This document shows positions 3,437 to 5,956 of a DNA stretch of 5,956 nucleotides, piece after piece (the stretch's first letter is position 1; each line of letters starts with the position of its first letter). Source of the stretch: a bacterium (GTDB lineage Bacteria; Planctomycetota; J058; JAJDCP01); contig JAUIEM010000496.1 of assembly GCA_030428695.1 (NCBI GenBank), forward strand, positions 1 to 5,956, in the 5' to 3' direction. Under the pieces are notes generated by a model. The model saw nothing but the letters and a program-made list of their open reading frames with translations, was not told where the DNA came from and ran no database searches. The translations under genes and the position numbers were made by a program.

Positions 3437-5950
3437 ATGCACTTCCTCCGCTCCCTCCTGCTCCTCGCCCTCGCGCTGCCGCTGGCGGCCGACATCCACC
3501 TGATCCCGAACCCCAACGGGCCGCTGGCGGGTCGGACGATCGTGTTCAGCCCGGGCCACGGGTACAACGAGTACGACACCGGCTGGCGCTACCAGCGGGG
3601 GGTCGTCCACGACCTGCTCGAGGACATCCACACCAACGAGATCTTTATCGAGTACGTGCAGCGCTACCTCGCCAACGCCGGGGCGCGCGTCGAGTCGGTG
3701 CGCGAGCGCAGCTTCCTCGACGTCGAGGTCATCGTCGACAACGCCGGCAGCGGCTACAGCGAGACCGGCAGCTGGACCGCGTCGAGCAACGTCAACGGCT
3801 ACTACGCGACCGGCTACCGATGGGCGAGCGCCTCGGTCAACACGACGGCGACCGCCGAGTTCCGGCCGACCCTGCCGAAGAGCGCGCGCTACCCGGTGTA
3901 CGTGTGGTTCCCGACCGCCTCCGATCGGGTCCCCGACGCGCGCTTCGAGGTCCACCACAGCGGCGGGGTCAGCGTGGTGACCGTCGACCAGTCCGACCTC
4001 GGCGATCACTGGCTGTTCCTCGGCGAGTTCCACTTCGAGGCCGGCAACAGCGGGCGGGTGGTGCTCAGCAATCAGAGCAGCGACCCGAGCAAGGTCGTCA
4101 TCGCCGACGCGGTGCGTTTCGGCGCCGGCATCGGGCCGAGCGGGAAGGTGCGCTGGCGGGAGTCGGCCAAGACCTTCCTGCCCCACAAGGGCTACGTCAG
4201 CGGCTACGGCGACGTGACGGTGCGGCCGCGCTACGCGACCTGGCTGGCCGGCGGCGACACCAGCCAGTGGCGGACCGACTTCCTGTACTTCGCCCTGCAC
4301 ACCAACGCGAGCGGCTCGGGCTCGGGCAGCACCGCGCGCGGGCTGTCGACCTTCTCCTACAGCAACGGCCGGCCGCCGAGCTGGGGGAGCGCGGGCGCCG
4401 CGCACTACCCGACCAACCCCTCGCCGCTGACGGCCGAGTCCGACGCCCTGCGCGCCGCGGTGCACGAGGCGGTGCTCGAGGCGGTGCGGGCCGAGTTCGT
4501 GCCGAGCTGGTCCGACCGCAGCCTGCACGTGATGAACTTCGGCGAGCTGCGCGAGGCGCGGAACATGCCGAGCGCCCTGATCGAGCTCGGCTTCCACGAC
4601 AACGTCGACGACACCGACCTGCAGCGCAACGCGCGCTTCCGGGCGACCGCGGCGCGCGGGATCTACCGCGGGATCATGCACTACTGGGCGCCCGGCGCGA
4701 CCATCGTGCCGCTGCCCCCCGACGGCCTCAGCCTGCGCAACCTCGGCAACGGCCAGGTCGAGGTGCGCTGGGACGCGGTGCTCGACCCCCTCGAGCCGAG
4801 CGCGGTGCCGACCGGCTACAAGGTGTACACCAGCTCCAACGGGCGCGGCTTCGACAACGGCACGGTCGTCTCCGGCACCAGCCTGACCCTGCAGGGGCTG
4901 GCCCTCGGCGAGCGGGTGTACGTGCGGGTCGCCGCCCTCAACGCGGGCGGGGAGAGCCTGCCCAGCCACGTCGGCGGGGCGCTGGTCGGCGCCGCGGGCA
5001 CCGTGATCGTCGACGGCTTCGACCGGCCCTACGCCCACTCCTGGGAGAACATCGACAGCCGCTACACCGCCGACTACGTCGTCGAGCACCTCGACGCCTT
5101 CGCCGCCGCGGTCTCCGGCATCGACTTCGCCGCCAACGAGGCGGTGATCCGCGGCCACCTCCAGCTCGGCAACTACGACCTGGTCGACTGGTTCGTCGGC
5201 CGCGAGAGCACCGCCGACGACACCTTCGATGCCACCGAGCAGGCGCTGGTCGAGGCCTACCTGAACGGCGGCGGCGCGCTCTTCGCCAGCGGCACCGAGA
5301 TCGCCTGGGACCTCGAGGCGCGCAACGGCGGCGTGCCCTTCCTGCACAACGTGCTGTCCGCGAAGTACGGGGCCGACGACGCCGGCACCCGCGACGTGAC
5401 GGCAGTCGGCAGCGGGCCCTTCGCCGGCGTCGGCTCGCTCGTCTTCGACGACGGCTCGAACGGCACCTACGACGCGGCCTATCCGGACGTGCTCCTGCCG
5501 ATGGGCAACGCGGCCGAGGTGCTGATGTACGGCAGCTCGGGCGCCGCCGGCATCGCCACGAGCAGCCCGCGCAAGGTCGTGCTGCTCGGCTTCCCCCTCG
5601 AGACCGTCGTCGATCCGCAGGACCGGCGCACGCTCGCCAGCCTCGGCGCGGACTTCCTGGTGCAGGGCAACGGCGGGAACACGGGCAACACGGGCGGCGG
5701 GAACACCGGCAACACGGGCGGCGGGAACACGGGCAACACGGGCGGCGGGAACACCGGCAACACGGGCAACGTCGGCAACACGGGCGGCGGGAACACCGGC
5801 AACACCGGCGGCGGCAGCAGCGGCAGCCGCGTGACCAGCTCGGGCGGAGGCAGCTCGAGCAGCTGCGCCGTCGCGCCGCAGACCTCGCCGTGGGGCGCCT
5901 TCCTGGTGCTCGGCGTGCTGCTGGTGCTGTTCCGGCGGCGGCGGGCCTGA
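3437..5950 (+). CDS. Secreted N-acetylmuramoyl-L-alanine amidase (Amidase_3) with inserted golvesin-C-like domain, FN3, GATase-like domain and C-terminal sorting tail
   Basis: An 837-aa exported enzyme expected to cut the amide bond between N-acetylmuramic acid and L-Ala in peptidoglycan. A signal peptide spans 1-18 (MHFLRSLLLLALALPLAA, then DI). Amidase_3 spans about 32-418, with zinc ligands visible as His41 (PGHGYN), Glu68 (HTNEIF) and His288 (ALHTNAS), and the catalytic Glu383 (ALIELGFHDN). Between Glu68 and His288, residues about 95-229 form a golvesin-C-terminal-like beta domain (VIVDNAGSGYSETGSW...VVIADAVRFG). Residues about 424-516 are FN3-like (LRNLGNGQVEVRWDA...GERVYVRVAALNAGGES). 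Residues about 521-743 resemble a class I glutamine amidotransferase fold (YDLVDWFVGRESTADDTF, AYLNGGGALFASGTEIAWDL) but contain no cysteine, so catalysis of that type is unlikely. A GNT-rich linker (746-790), a Ser/Gly stretch and a Cys810 / hydrophobic 819-832 / RRRR tail end the protein. GGGGAA lies 6 nt before the ATG. The gene is complete and stands alone. All key amidase residues are present, so I expect activity. Confidence 0.9.
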   Translation: MHFLRSLLLLALALPLAADIHLIPNPNGPLAGRTIVFSPGHGYNEYDTGWRYQRGVVHDLLEDIHTNEIFIEYVQRYLANAGARVESVRERSFLDVEVIVDNAGSGYSETGSWTASSNVNGYYATGYRWASASVNTTATAEFRPTLPKSARYPVYVWFPTASDRVPDARFEVHHSGGVSVVTVDQSDLGDHWLFLGEFHFEAGNSGRVVLSNQSSDPSKVVIADAVRFGAGIGPSGKVRWRESAKTFLPHKGYVSGYGDVTVRPRYATWLAGGDTSQWRTDFLYFALHTNASGSGSGSTARGLSTFSYSNGRPPSWGSAGAAHYPTNPSPLTAESDALRAAVHEAVLEAVRAEFVPSWSDRSLHVMNFGELREARNMPSALIELGFHDNVDDTDLQRNARFRATAARGIYRGIMHYWAPGATIVPLPPDGLSLRNLGNGQVEVRWDAVLDPLEPSAVPTGYKVYTSSNGRGFDNGTVVSGTSLTLQGLALGERVYVRVAALNAGGESLPSHVGGALVGAAGTVIVDGFDRPYAHSWENIDSRYTADYVVEHLDAFAAAVSGIDFAANEAVIRGHLQLGNYDLVDWFVGRESTADDTFDATEQALVEAYLNGGGALFASGTEIAWDLEARNGGVPFLHNVLSAKYGADDAGTRDVTAVGSGPFAGVGSLVFDDGSNGTYDAAYPDVLLPMGNAAEVLMYGSSGAAGIATSSPRKVVLLGFPLETVVDPQDRRTLASLGADFLVQGNGGNTGNTGGGNTGNTGGGNTGNTGGGNTGNTGNVGNTGGGNTGNTGGGSSGSRVTSSGGGSSSSCAVAPQTSPWGAFLVLGVLLVLFRRRRA
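5672..5806 (+). repeat. In-frame 24-nt tandem repeat encoding GGGNTGNT linker
   Basis: Five units encode (G)GGNTGNT: 5672-5692 (7 codons), 5693-5716, 5717-5740, 5741-5764 and 5783-5806. A shorter GNVGNT interruption lies at 5765-5782. The first Thr codon of the unit alternates ACG/ACC through units 1-4. As a result 5672-5716 is identical to 5720-5764, a 45-bp perfect repeat at 48-nt offset. This points to a recent duplication of a two-unit block. The product is a flexible, uncharged spacer between the last folded domain and the sorting tail. Confidence 0.9.
5864..5947 (+). other. C-terminal MYXO-CTERM-like sorting signal
   Basis: Residues 810-837 read Cys-AVAPQTSPWG, a hydrophobic helix (AFLVLGVLLVLF) and RRRRA. 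This is the tripartite layout of bacterial protein-sorting tails, and the Cys-x-V-A-P start with a poly-Arg end is closest to MYXO-CTERM as I know it. Such tails are thought to be cleaved near the Cys by a dedicated membrane protease, leaving the protein attached at the surface. The family assignment is by eye; the layout is plain in the sequence. Confidence 0.7.
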
Positions 5951-5956
5951 GGTCGT

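Noticed and set aside
3401..5347. 648-codon - strand open frame opposite the amidase
   Set aside because: The amidase frame carries all catalytic motifs, a signal peptide and a sorting tail. The antisense product is repetitive Val/Ala/Gly/Arg without motifs.
5479..5805. - strand frame with VFPPPVLP repeats
   Set aside because: It is the complement of the GNT linker repeat; the periodicity comes from the + strand coding repeat.

Overview
The window is a very GC-rich bacterial chromosomal segment. Nearly every codon in the genes ends in G or C. It encodes mostly exported or envelope-anchored proteins: signal peptides, an N-terminal membrane anchor with a Pro/Glu-rich linker, and a C-terminal Cys / hydrophobic helix / RRRR tail. 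That tail closely resembles the MYXO-CTERM sorting signal. Together with the large mosaic secreted proteins this suggests Myxococcota or another envelope-complex phylum such as Planctomycetota. No rRNA or other marker is present, so the phylum is an inference. I see no mobile element, CRISPR array or RNA gene.

Layout. (1) Positions 1-533, + strand: the 3' end of a protein with NHL/beta-propeller-like repeats, followed by a strong GC-rich hairpin (556-588) that may terminate it. (2) Positions 610-2939, + strand: a two-gene unit joined by an ATGA overlap. The first gene encodes a secreted TPR-like protein. The second encodes a membrane-anchored protein with a Pro-rich stalk and about three carboxypeptidase-regulatory-like beta-sandwich domains. 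(3) Positions 2942-3313, - strand: two tandem small genes converging on the previous unit. One encodes 72 aa and has an excellent Shine-Dalgarno. The other encodes a probable 47 aa and is easily missed because of its length. The opposing stop codons lie 2 nt apart inside a 10-bp palindrome. (4) Positions 3314-3436: a divergent intergenic region. (5) Positions 3437-5950, + strand: an 837-aa secreted N-acetylmuramoyl-L-alanine amidase (Amidase_3). Its catalytic domain is interrupted by a golvesin-C-like domain and followed by an FN3-like domain, a glutamine-amidotransferase-like fold, a GNT-rich repeat linker and the sorting tail.

How they work together. The two-gene unit probably acts on the same envelope process through a periplasmic TPR protein and an anchored partner, but its function cannot be named. 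The amidase would cleave peptidoglycan while tethered at the cell surface or outer envelope. Nothing in the sequence directly links the amidase to the two-gene unit. The most notable items are the amidase architecture, its single cysteine located in the sorting motif, and the compact small-gene pair with its shared convergent-stop palindrome.
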